Source: Promineifilum sp019695075 (GTDB lineage: Bacteria; Chloroflexota; Anaerolineae; Promineifilales; Promineifilaceae). From it: a DNA stretch of 64,000 nt. The DNA lies in NCBI GenBank assembly GCA_026129185.1, contig JAHCIO010000027.1:1-64000 (forward strand). Reading direction: 5' to 3'. Below, in pieces: positions 18,462 to 25,900 of this stretch. The position numbers and the translations under genes were made by a program. Position 1 is the first letter of the stretch. The number at the start of each line of letters is the position of its first letter. The notes under the pieces are model-generated. The model saw nothing but the letters and a program-made list of their open reading frames with translations, was not told the DNA's origin and did no database searches.

Positions 18462-21347
18462 CTGAGCATCGCCGCGCCGTCGCCGCGCCATTCGCCCCGT
18501 TCCGTCGATTACCTGCCCGGCGCGGCCGTGGGCTTGTTCGCCGCCCGCGTGCTGGGCGAGGCAATCGGCTTGCCGGGCGTCTGGGCGGCCGGGCTGCTGG
18601 GCGCGTTGCTGGCCGGCGGCGGGGCGTGGCTGCTGGCCCGCCGGCCGCTGGGGCGGACGTGGCCGGCGCTGGTGCTGCTGGCCTACGTCGCCTGGCCGGA
18701 GGTGAATCCGGCGGCGCGGCTGTGGCTGCCAGGGGTGGCCGTCGTCGCCTTGCTGCTCCACGAGCACGCGCGCGGGGCCGGCGGCCGGCGCCGGCTGCCG
18801 GATGATCGCCGCCTGACCCTGGCTATCAGCGCGGCCCTGTTCGTCGCCGCGCTGGCGCTCTACGTGGCCACGCTGGCCCCGGGCGTGCTGGCCGCCGACA
18901 GCGGCGAGTTGCAGACTGTGGCCGCGCAACTGGGCGTGGCCCATCCGCCCGGCTTCCCGTTGTACGTCCTGTTGGCCCACCTGTTCACGCGGCTACCGGT
19001 CGGCTCGCCGGCTTATGCCGTCAACCTGCTTTCGGCCGTTTTCGCCGCGTTGACCGTCGTTGTCGTCTACCGGACGGGCCTGCTACTGACGGGGCGACAC
19101 CTGGCCGCGCTGGTGGGCGCGCTGGCGCTGGGCGCGGCGACGACGTTCTGGTCGCAGGCGACGACGGCCAACGTGCGCAGCCTGACGGCGCTGTTCGCGG
19201 CGCTGTTCGTCTATGCGCTGGCGTGCTTTCGCATAGCGACGAGAGCCGGTGTGGCCGAGAGAGAGGCTGCACGTGGGCCGACCGGGCGGAGCACGACCGC
19301 GGCCGACCGCGCCCTCATCTGGGCGGCGCTTTTCATCAGCTTCGGCCTGACCCACCACGTCTCGCTCGTGTTCCTGGGCGCGGTGGGGCTGGTCTTCATC
19401 GTCGCCGTCGATCGGCCGCTGCTGCGGTCGCCGCGACGCTGGGGACGGCCGTTGGCGGCGGCCTTGCTGGGGCTGTTGCCGCTGCTCTATCTGCCGTTGC
19501 GCGCCGGGGCGGACGTGCGCGGCGCGTCGCCGGAACTGGCCACGCTGCCCGGCTTCCTGGAGCACGTTCTGGCGACCGGCTTCCGCGGCGACCTGTTCTA
19601 CTATCTGGCCCCGGCCGACCTGGCCCAACGGTTGCGCATCATGGGCAACGTCATGACCTTCCAGTTCGCGCCGCTGCTGTTGGCGGGCATGGTCGTGGGC
19701 CTGCTCCTGCTGCTACGGCGCGACCGGACGACGGCCTGGCTGCTGGGCGGGTCGTTCGTGGCCTACGTCTTCGTCGCCGCCACCTACCGCGCGCCGCAGA
19801 CGGTCGAATACATGATGCCCGCCTACGTGCCCGCCGCGCTGGCGCTGGCCGTCGCCATCGGCCGGCGGCCGGTGGTGCTGGCTCGTTGGCGCGGGCTGGG
19901 GCCGGCGCTGGGCGCGCTCTTCGCCGCCCTGATGCTTGCCGCCGCCCTGAGCCAGCTGCCCGGCCACGTCTCCGCCGCCGGCGCGCGCCACGAGGCGGAC
20001 GACGCCCGCGTCGTCGCCGCCCGCCTGCTGGCCGGCGCGCCGCCCGATGCCGTCATCCTGGCCCACTGGCATTGGGCCACACCGCTGTGGTACCTGCGCG
20101 AGGTCGAGGGGTTGCGGCCGGACGTGGACGTGCGCTTCGTCTTCCCGGAGGGCGAGACGTATGACGCCACCTGGGCGCGGCGGACGGCCGCGGCCTTTGC
20201 CGAGGGGCGGCCGGTCGTCACGACCTGGCTGCCGGCCGCGCCGCTGGCCGATCTGCCCGTGCCGGAACCGTTGGGCGAGGCGCTGTTGTACCCGCAAACG
20301 CCGCGGACGGTGCTGCCCGACGGCTACGAGACCGCCGGCCTATCGCTGGGCGAGAGCATTGAGGTCGTGGGCTACCGGCTGGAGACCGGCGGTGCGCTTG
20401 CGCCCGGCGCGGAGGCGGTGCTGACGCTGGTCTGGCGGCCGCGCGGCGAATTGCCGGCCGGCCTGGGCCTCTATGCCCACCTCGTCGCCGCCGACGGCGC
20501 GCTCTACGCCCAGGACGACCGCCCGGCCCTGGCTGCTGCGGGGCTGACGTTGACGCAGTTCCGCCTGACGCCGCGCCCGGCCACGCCGGCCGGCGCGCTG
20601 ACCCTCTTCGTCGGCGCGAGCGACGGCGGCGAACGCCGGGTGTTGGCTACGCTGCCGGTTGGACATAGCGCCGCGCGCCCTTTCACGCGCAACCCGGTCT
20701 TTCGGGCGACCACCGACGGGCTGACGGGCACGCTCATCGGCTACGACTGGGACCACACCATCGCCGGCCGCGCCCGCCTCTACCTGCACTGGCGCGCCGG
20801 CGACGGCTACACGACGCAGGTGCTCGACGACGCCGCACCGGCGCTGCCGCCCTATCGTGGGCCGTGGGGCGTGGCCGTCGGCGACTGGCGTTTTCCGCGC
20901 GGACAGGCGGACGGTCATTATGTTCCGTTAGGGCAGGGCATTGTCTGGACGGGGGCGGCGCTCGATGGCTTGTCGCTCGCGCCGGGCGCGTCGGCCGTGC
21001 TCGACCAGCACTTTCGCAGCGGACAGCCCGTTAACCGCGACCTCGTCGTCTCCGTGCGCCTCATCGGCCTGGAGCCGGATGGCTTCCACTGGGCGTGGTG
21101 GGATCTGCGCGACAGCGTGCCGGCACTGGGGGCCATTCCGACGCTGAAGTGGGTGGAGAGTTCAGCCGTGCGCTCGCCCCATCGCGTCACGGTCGCCGCC
21201 GACGCGCCGCCGGGGCAGGCATTGACCGGGGCGCTGACGCTCTACGACGCCTTCACCGGCCGGCCGCTGCCCATCCTCGACGAGCGCATCGCCGCTGGGC
21301 AGCCGTGGATTCCGTTGGGGCAGGGCGTGGTGGCCGAGCAAAAGTGA
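18462..21347 (+). CDS. DUF2723 / GT-C type multi-pass membrane protein
   Basis: About 961 residues. The N-terminal half has around ten hydrophobic helices with the DUF2723 hallmark AADSGELQTVAAQLGVAHPP followed by GFPLY, related to GT-C glycosyltransferases such as protein O-mannosyltransferases. The C-terminal part is soluble and beta-rich. The start is uncertain: AGGAG (18451-18455) is spaced 6 nt from CTG 18462, whereas the first GTG (18528) falls inside the first helix and lacks a ribosome site. The in-frame TAG at 18450 rules out an earlier start. The probable function is membrane-side glycosyl transfer; the substrate is unknown. It follows hisE closely but has no histidine role that can be seen. 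Confidence 0.78.
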   Translation: MSIAAPSPRHSPRSVDYLPGAAVGLFAARVLGEAIGLPGVWAAGLLGALLAGGGAWLLARRPLGRTWPALVLLAYVAWPEVNPAARLWLPGVAVVALLLHEHARGAGGRRRLPDDRRLTLAISAALFVAALALYVATLAPGVLAADSGELQTVAAQLGVAHPPGFPLYVLLAHLFTRLPVGSPAYAVNLLSAVFAALTVVVVYRTGLLLTGRHLAALVGALALGAATTFWSQATTANVRSLTALFAALFVYALACFRIATRAGVAEREAARGPTGRSTTAADRALIWAALFISFGLTHHVSLVFLGAVGLVFIVAVDRPLLRSPRRWGRPLAAALLGLLPLLYLPLRAGADVRGASPELATLPGFLEHVLATGFRGDLFYYLAPADLAQRLRIMGNVMTFQFAPLLLAGMVVGLLLLLRRDRTTAWLLGGSFVAYVFVAATYRAPQTVEYMMPAYVPAALALAVAIGRRPVVLARWRGLGPALGALFAALMLAAALSQLPGHVSAAGARHEADDARVVAARLLAGAPPDAVILAHWHWATPLWYLREVEGLRPDVDVRFVFPEGETYDATWARRTAAAFAEGRPVVTTWLPAAPLADLPVPEPLGEALLYPQTPRTVLPDGYETAGLSLGESIEVVGYRLETGGALAPGAEAVLTLVWRPRGELPAGLGLYAHLVAADGALYAQDDRPALAAAGLTLTQFRLTPRPATPAGALTLFVGASDGGERRVLATLPVGHSAARPFTRNPVFRATTDGLTGTLIGYDWDHTIAGRARLYLHWRAGDGYTTQVLDDAAPALPPYRGPWGVAVGDWRFPRGQADGHYVPLGQGIVWTGAALDGLSLAPGASAVLDQHFRSGQPVNRDLVVSVRLIGLEPDGFHWAWWDLRDSVPALGAIPTLKWVESSAVRSPHRVTVAADAPPGQALTGALTLYDAFTGRPLPILDERIAAGQPWIPLGQGVVAEQK

Positions 21348-21371
21348 GGACGCGCGCGTTGGGTAGGGGAA

Positions 21372-21443
21372 TGGGCCTGCTAGGATTCGAACCTAGAACC
21401 AATCGGTTATGAGCCGACCGCTCTGCCGTTGAGCTACAGGCCC
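21372..21443 (-). tRNA. tRNA with CAT anticodon (elongator Met or Ile2)
   Basis: On the minus strand, acceptor GGGCCTG/CAGGCCC, D arm AGCTCAACGGCAGAGC, anticodon loop CTCATAA with CAT (plus-strand 21409-21411), T arm CTAGGTTCGAATCCTAG and discriminator A. A paired position 1-72 excludes initiator tRNA. Elongator Met cannot be told apart from lysidine-modified Ile2 without a scoring model. The enzyme that makes lysidine (tilS) lies just upstream on the same strand. Confidence 0.9.
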
Positions 21444-21444
21444 G

Positions 21445-21534
21445 GAGTAGGGGCTAGGGACTGGGGGCTAGGGATTAGAGAAGCAACGCTCTTCCACACT
21501 CCCTACAACCTAATCCCTAGCCCCTAGCCCCTTC
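21445..21534. repeat. CTAGGG-type inverted repeat between tRNA genes
   Basis: 21464-21478 (GGGGCTAGGGATTAG) is the exact reverse complement of 21510-21524, set in longer tracts of the same unit. This is the same repeat family as at 10346-10490 and 25822-25900. Confidence 0.8.
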
Positions 21535-21535
21535 T

Positions 21536-21609
21536 TGGAGCGGCAGACGGGATTCGAACCCGTGAAAACAGCTTGGAAGGCTGTTGTGTTACCACTACAC
21601 CACTGCCGC
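21536..21609 (-). tRNA. tRNA-Gly (TCC)
   Basis: On the minus strand, acceptor GCGGCAG/CTGCCGC, anticodon loop CTTCCAA with TCC, T arm CGGGTTCGAATCCCG and discriminator T. A TGG at 21536-21538 would encode the terminal CCA. It forms a group with tRNA-Pro and the CAT tRNA. Confidence 0.93.
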
Positions 21610-21616
21610 ATAGTAG

Positions 21617-21690
21617 TCGGGGCGGCCAGACTTGAACTGGCGGCCTCTCGGTCCCAAACCGAGCGCTCTGCCAAACTGAGCTACGCCCCG
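21617..21690 (-). tRNA. tRNA-Pro (TGG)
   Basis: A 74-nt minus-strand cloverleaf with acceptor CGGGGCG/CGCCCCG, anticodon stem CTCGG/CCGAG, loop TTTGGGA with TGG (plus-strand 21654-21656) and T arm CCAGTTCAAGTCTGG. The C1-G72 pair and discriminator A are usual for tRNA-Pro. Confidence 0.94.
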
Positions 21691-21725
21691 TCTAGTGACC
21701 AGTATAGCCGCCGGCGGCAGGGCAG

Positions 21726-23159
21726 TCAACCGCGCTCCAGACGCAGGCGAACGACGGTCGTGCTGTCGGGCCGGACGCGGGCGCGTTCGTCGAGGACGTG
21801 GCCGGCAAGCCAGACGGGCTGCTCGGCCGTGGCCACGACCGGCCAGCGGGCGCGCGCCGCGGCGGGAATCTTGCGGTCGATCATGACTTTCTTCAGCGTC
21901 GCCGTCCCGCCCAGGCCCAGCGGCCGGATGCGCTCGCCGGGCAGGCGCGGCCGGACGAAGAGCGGCTGCGGCCGTTCCAGGGCGATTGTGGCCGTCCACG
22001 GATCGGCATTGGCGCAGATGGCGTCAAGGTCGGGGAACGGCAACGGCTCGGCCAGCAACCGCCAGCCGCCGGTCAGGGTCACCGCACCGGGAACGGCCAG
22101 AGGCGTGGCCGCGCCGGTCGTCAGTTGCGGCCAGTCACCGCTCGTTGTCGCCGGGCCGCGGCCGAAGTCGAGCGTCTCGTAACCCACGGCCATAACCACG
22201 CCGCCGGGCAGGGCCGCGCGCCCGCCGCCGGCCCGCCCCTCGGCCAGCCGCCGCGCCGCCTCGATGCTGCGGAAGCTTAGCTCCACCGGCGCAGTGGCGA
22301 CGGCCGCGACCGCCCGCCGCAGCAGACGGCGGCGCAGGGCCAACGGTTGCTCGCGCCAGGCCGCGCGGCCGAGGGCGACGCCGGCCGGGGCGGGCCGGGC
22401 GATAGCTTGCCAGGCGTCGTCTTCCAGCGCCGACAGCAGGTCATCCTCGGCGGCCAGGATATGGCCCGCTTCGCGTAGTCTCTGGGTCACATGCGGGGCG
22501 TGGGCCGACAGCGCCGGCAGTAGCTCGTGGCGCAACCGGTTGCGCGTGAAGGCCGGGTCGCGGTTGCTGGGGTCAGCAACCGGCTCCAGGCCGGCGTCAC
22601 GGACGTAGGCCTCGATGGCCGCGCGGTCGATGCCCAGCAAGGGCCGCAGCAGCCACAGATCGGCGTGGCCGGGCAGGGGCGCGGCCAAGGCCATGCCCCG
22701 TAGCCCGGCCGCGCCCGCGCCGCGCAGCAGATGCATCAGGATGGTCTCGGCCTGATCGTCGGCATTGTGGCCGACGACGACGGCCGCGGCCCCTGCGGCG
22801 CGGGCCACCTCGGCCAGAAAGTCGTAGCGGGCGGCGCGCGCCGCCGTTTCCAGCGATTGCCCGGCGGCGCGGGCCAGTGTGGGCACGTCGGCCCGGCCGC
22901 CCACGTGGCGCAACCCGCGTCTGGCCGCCGCTTCTGCCACCAGCGCGGCTTCGGCGGCGGCGCTGGGCCGCAGACCGTGGTCGAGGTGGGCGACGACGAG
23001 CCGTTCGGCCGGCAACAGTCGGGCCAGGCAATCGAGCAAAGCCAGCGAGTCGGGGCCGCCGGAGACGCCAACGACGAGCGGCCCGACGCTGCCGGCCAAT
23101 CCGGCCGCCCCCAGCGCGGCCTCCAGCGCCGCGGCGACCTCGCCGACGAAGGCGCTCAT
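21726..23159 (-). CDS. tilS: tRNA(Ile)-lysidine synthase
   Basis: 477 residues. The N-terminal PP-loop ATPase motif SGGPDSLALL (residues 33-42) activates C34 of tRNA-Ile2 (CAT) for lysidine addition, converting Met to Ile identity. HLDHGLRP and VVVGHNADDQAETILMHLLRGAG are further family motifs. The C-terminal region carries the TilS accessory domains. The enzyme is essential for AUA decoding. A tRNA with CAT anticodon is 280 nt downstream on the same strand. Confidence 0.93.
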   Translation of the reverse strand: MSAFVGEVAAALEAALGAAGLAGSVGPLVVGVSGGPDSLALLDCLARLLPAERLVVAHLDHGLRPSAAAEAALVAEAAARRGLRHVGGRADVPTLARAAGQSLETAARAARYDFLAEVARAAGAAAVVVGHNADDQAETILMHLLRGAGAAGLRGMALAAPLPGHADLWLLRPLLGIDRAAIEAYVRDAGLEPVADPSNRDPAFTRNRLRHELLPALSAHAPHVTQRLREAGHILAAEDDLLSALEDDAWQAIARPAPAGVALGRAAWREQPLALRRRLLRRAVAAVATAPVELSFRSIEAARRLAEGRAGGGRAALPGGVVMAVGYETLDFGRGPATTSGDWPQLTTGAATPLAVPGAVTLTGGWRLLAEPLPFPDLDAICANADPWTATIALERPQPLFVRPRLPGERIRPLGLGGTATLKKVMIDRKIPAAARARWPVVATAEQPVWLAGHVLDERARVRPDSTTVVRLRLERG

Positions 23160-23162
23160 GGC

Positions 23163-23267
23163 CTATAGCCTGCCCAGGCGGTAGAGGGCGTAGTCTTGTG
23201 GGAACGTCGTCCGCCGGTTGACGTAGAAATGGTAATCGTAGAGGCGGCGAAAGTCGTCGGCGGTCAT
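23163..23267 (-). pseudogene. Short ORF resembling the N-terminus of a DinB-like protein
   Basis: Starting at ATG 23267, which overlaps the stop of the upstream gene, the frame reads MTADDFRRLYDYHFYVNRR and then diverges to a stop after 34 codons. The first 19 residues look like the first helix of DinB/YfiT four-helix proteins; the remaining 15 do not. It is probably a remnant left by a deletion between the ADP-ribosylglycohydrolase and tilS genes. This is a weak call based on one short motif. Confidence 0.3.
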
Positions 23268-24187
23268 TGGGCGGCCTTGTAGAGCCGGTCGGCGAAGTCG
23301 GTGATGAGCGCGCCCTGGGCCAGCCGCTCGCGCCAGGGCGCGGGGATGCCCGCCTCGCCATAGTAGGCCCCGGCCAGCTGGCCATAGACGGCCGCCGTCG
23401 TGTCGGCGTCGTCGCCCAGGTTGACGGCCAGCAGGCAGCCCTCCGCGAACGAATCGGCGCGACGGAAAGCCCACAGCGCTGCCTCCAGCGACCGGACGAC
23501 GTAGCCGCTGCCCTTGATGTCCGGCGGCGAGCGATGGGCGAAGGAGCCGTTGGCGATGGCGGCGATGTCGGGATCGAGGTCAGCCCACGGTTCAGCACCC
23601 GCGGGGCGGTAGCGCGGCGACAGCAGCGCGTCCTTTGGCTCGCCGCGCAGCGCGCCGAGGATCAGCCCGCCGAGATACCGGCAGGCATCGACGCAGGCCG
23701 TCGCGCCGTGAGTCGGGCGCGAGCTTTCGCCGCTCATGGCCACGGCGCGGGCGGCGTCGGCGGCGAAGAAGAGCGGCACGGCGGCCAGGCGCATGATGCT
23801 GCCGTTGCCGGCGCTAGTGCTGTCGGTCGAGCCGGCCCAGGGGTCGCCCGTCTGCTCGTAGCGGCGCAGCGCGCCGCGCACGGTGTTGCCGATGTCGAAG
23901 CAGCGGCCGTTGCTGGACAAATGGCCGTGGTGGTACCAGCGCAGATAGCGCTCCATCTGGTCGGTGGCGTCGAAACTGCCGCGTTCGAGCAAGCTTTCGG
24001 CCAGGCAGAGGGCCATCGACGTATCGTCGGTCCATTCGCCCGCTTGCAGCCGAAAGGGGCCGCCGCCGACCATGTCGGTGACGGGCGGGAAGGAGCCGGG
24101 CGGGGCGAATTCGACGGTCGTGCCGACGGCATCGCCAACGGCCAGGCCCAGCAGGCAGCCCCGGTAGCGCGTCTTGAGGTCGATCAT
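23264..24187 (-). CDS. ADP-ribosylglycohydrolase family protein
   Basis: 307 residues. The DraG/ARH fold is shown by the N-terminal YRGCLLGLAVGDAVG, the metal-binding WTDDTSMAL, NGSIMRL and the C-terminal VNLGDDADTTAAVYGQLAGA; the Asp/Thr residues bind two Mg ions. The family removes ADP-ribose from proteins or small molecules; substrate unknown. The start at 24187 (MIDLKTRYRG) was chosen over an earlier in-frame codon that lies inside tRNA-Leu. Confidence 0.92.
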   Translation of the reverse strand: MIDLKTRYRGCLLGLAVGDAVGTTVEFAPPGSFPPVTDMVGGGPFRLQAGEWTDDTSMALCLAESLLERGSFDATDQMERYLRWYHHGHLSSNGRCFDIGNTVRGALRRYEQTGDPWAGSTDSTSAGNGSIMRLAAVPLFFAADAARAVAMSGESSRPTHGATACVDACRYLGGLILGALRGEPKDALLSPRYRPAGAEPWADLDPDIAAIANGSFAHRSPPDIKGSGYVVRSLEAALWAFRRADSFAEGCLLAVNLGDDADTTAAVYGQLAGAYYGEAGIPAPWRERLAQGALITDFADRLYKAAQ

Positions 24188-24190
24188 AGA

Positions 24191-24273
24191 TAGGGCGGGT
24201 GGGAGTCGAACCCACACGGGTGTTAGCCCGACGGATTTTAAGTCCGCTGCGTCTGCCGTTTCGCCACCGCCCC
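24191..24273 (-). tRNA. tRNA-Leu (TAA)
   Basis: An 83-nt minus-strand tRNA with acceptor GGGGCGG/CCGCCCT (G1-U72), the Leu-type TGGCGAAACGGCAGACGC D region, anticodon loop CTTAAAA with TAA, a long variable arm, T arm GTGGGTTCGACTCCCAC and discriminator A. Length and extra arm are right for a class II tRNA-Leu. Confidence 0.93.
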
Positions 24274-24317
24274 GACAGAGGGCCTATTCTACTTTCGCCG
24301 GCCGCTTCCTACAACAG

Positions 24318-24432
24318 ATGAGCGGAGAGTGGACAGTGGTCAGTAGGGCAGTAGGTCAGTAGTCACAGTGTCCGTGCTGACCACTAACCTACTGATCACT
24401 GGCCTACTGCCCACTGCCCACTGCCCACTGAT
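24318..24432. repeat. Degenerate CAGTAG / CCACTG repeats before thyA
   Basis: Tandem and partly inverted units of CAGTGGTCAGTAGG and CTACTGCCCACTG kinds. CTGCCCACTG occurs three times in the last part. No gene or RNA was recognised. The style is that of the tract at 12560-12604 between hisG and hisD. Confidence 0.65.
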
Positions 24433-24462
24433 CTGCATTAACCATGTCCTGTCCCATCCTTG

Positions 24463-24471
24463 TGCTATACT
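24463..24471 (+). promoter_or_regulatory. Extended -10 promoter for thyA
   Basis: TGC followed by TATACT (24466-24471) is a TGnTATAAT-like extended -10. A start at about 24478 would be 20 nt before the thyA ATG at 24498. No good -35 is present at the proper spacing. Confidence 0.5.
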
Positions 24472-24497
24472 CCCGCCGATCTGTAACGGGAGGCGAC

Positions 24498-25292
24498 ATG
24501 CGACAGTACCTTGACCTGATGCAGCACATCCTCGACCACGGCGTCCGCAAGGAGGATCGCACCGGCGTGGGTACGATCAGCGTCTTCGGCTACCAGATGC
24601 GCTTCGATCTAGCCGCCGGGTTCCCGCTGCTGACGACGAAGAAGATGCACCTGCGGTCGATCATCTACGAGCTGCTGTGGTTCCTGCGCGGCGAGACCAA
24701 CGTCGGCTACCTGCGCGAGCACAACGTCACCATCTGGGATGAGTGGGCCGACGCCGACGGCGAGCTGGGGCCGGTCTACGGGCGGCAGTGGCGCTCGTGG
24801 CCCACGGCCGACGGCGGCGCGGTTGACCAGATCGCCGCGCTGGTGGCGCAAATCCGGCGCAATCCCAACTCGCGCCGGCTCATCGTCAGCGCCTGGAACG
24901 TGGGCGAGATCGAGCGCATGGCCCTGCCGCCCTGCCATTGCCTCTTCCAGTTCTACGTGGCCGACGGTCGTCTGTCGTGCCAGCTCTACCAGCGCAGCGC
25001 CGACGTCTTCCTGGGCGTGCCCTTCAACATCGCCTCCTACGCCCTCCTGACGCAAATGCTGGCCCAGGTGACCGGCTACGCGCCGGGCGAGTTTGTCCAC
25101 ACCTTCGGCGACGCCCACCTGTACCTCAACCACCTGGAGCAGGCCGGGCTACAACTCGGCCGCGCCCCCCTACCGCTGCCGGCGATGCGCCTGAACCCGG
25201 CGGTCACGTCGATCTTCGATTTCCGCTATGAGGACTTCGAGCTTGTCGATTACCACAGCCACCCGCGCATCGTCGCGCCCATCGCCGTCTAG
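24498..25292 (+). CDS. thyA: Thymidylate synthase
   Basis: 264 residues, the same length as E. coli ThyA. Methylates dUMP with methylene-THF, releasing dihydrofolate. The catalytic Cys146 is in ALPPCHCLFQFY; it also shows GPVYGRQWRSW, the folate/dUMP residues QRSADVFLGVPFNIASYA and HLYLNH. The start at 24498 is supported by GGAGG at 24490-24494 and the family N-terminus MRQYLDLMQHIL; an upstream ATG (24444) would precede the predicted promoter. Its product dihydrofolate is recycled by folA, 15 nt downstream. Confidence 0.97.
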   Translation: MRQYLDLMQHILDHGVRKEDRTGVGTISVFGYQMRFDLAAGFPLLTTKKMHLRSIIYELLWFLRGETNVGYLREHNVTIWDEWADADGELGPVYGRQWRSWPTADGGAVDQIAALVAQIRRNPNSRRLIVSAWNVGEIERMALPPCHCLFQFYVADGRLSCQLYQRSADVFLGVPFNIASYALLTQMLAQVTGYAPGEFVHTFGDAHLYLNHLEQAGLQLGRAPLPLPAMRLNPAVTSIFDFRYEDFELVDYHSHPRIVAPIAV

Positions 25293-25307
25293 CGCCGGAG
25301 AGAGGGC

Positions 25308-25829
25308 ATGACCGCACCGCGCATCGCCTACGTCGTCGCCCTGGACGCCAACCGGCTCATCGGCCGCGACAACGCTCTGCCGTGGCGGCTGCCCGACGAC
25401 ATGCGCTGGTTCCGCGAGCAGACGCTGGGCAAGCCCTGCATCATGGGCCGCAAGACGTATGACTCGCTGCCGGAGCGCTTCCGGCCGCTGCCGGGGCGGC
25501 GCAACATCGTCGTGACGCGCAACCGCGACTACGCCGCCCCCGGCGCGCTCGTCGTCCACTCGCTCGATGACGCTCTGGCCGCGGCCGGCGCGGCCGAGGA
25601 AGTCATCATCGTCGGCGGGGCGGAGTTGTTTCGCGCCCTGCTGCCGCGCGTCGAGCGGCTCTACCTGACGCAGATCCACGCCGCGGTCGAGGATGACGAT
25701 GCAGCAACCGACGTTTTCTTCCCGCCCTTCGACGAGAACGAGTGGCGTGTCGTCTATCGCCAGACCCACCCGGCCGACGAGCGCCACCCGTTCGCCTTCA
25801 CCTGGCTCATCCTCGAGCGTAGGGGATAA
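25308..25829 (+). CDS. folA: Dihydrofolate reductase
   Basis: 173 residues; reduces dihydrofolate with NADPH. It shows the family motifs VALDANRLIGRDNALPWRLP with the catalytic acidic residue shortly after (DDMRWF), MGRKTYDSLP, and IVGGAELF. Forms a two-gene unit with thyA, the classical pairing. The final Arg-Arg-Gly and the TAA stop (25827-25829) lie in a CTAGGG/GATAGGG repeat shared with the end of valS. Confidence 0.96.
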   Translation: MTAPRIAYVVALDANRLIGRDNALPWRLPDDMRWFREQTLGKPCIMGRKTYDSLPERFRPLPGRRNIVVTRNRDYAAPGALVVHSLDDALAAAGAAEEVIIVGGAELFRALLPRVERLYLTQIHAAVEDDDAATDVFFPPFDENEWRVVYRQTHPADERHPFAFTWLILERRG

Positions 25830-25900
25830 GGGATAGGGACTAGGGGCTAGGGACTAGGGAAGAGCGCTCTTCCCTAGCCCCTATCCCCTAATCCCTAGTC
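25822..25900. repeat. CTAGGG-type palindrome between folA and valS
   Basis: The centre is a 24-nt perfect palindrome at 25854-25877 (CTAGGGAAGAGC and its complement), flanked by GATAGGG/CTAGGGG tracts in inverted orientation. It includes the stop codons of both convergent genes (folA 25827-25829, valS 25895-25897), so it is likely to act as a shared bidirectional terminator. Confidence 0.85.

Noticed and set aside
21372..21443. Initiator tRNA-fMet
   Set aside because: Position 1-72 is a normal G-C pair, and the anticodon stem lacks the three consecutive G-C pairs of initiators.
24444..24497. Earlier thyA start at 24444
   Set aside because: It would add 18 residues foreign to the family and precede the predicted promoter. 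GGAGG directly supports 24498.
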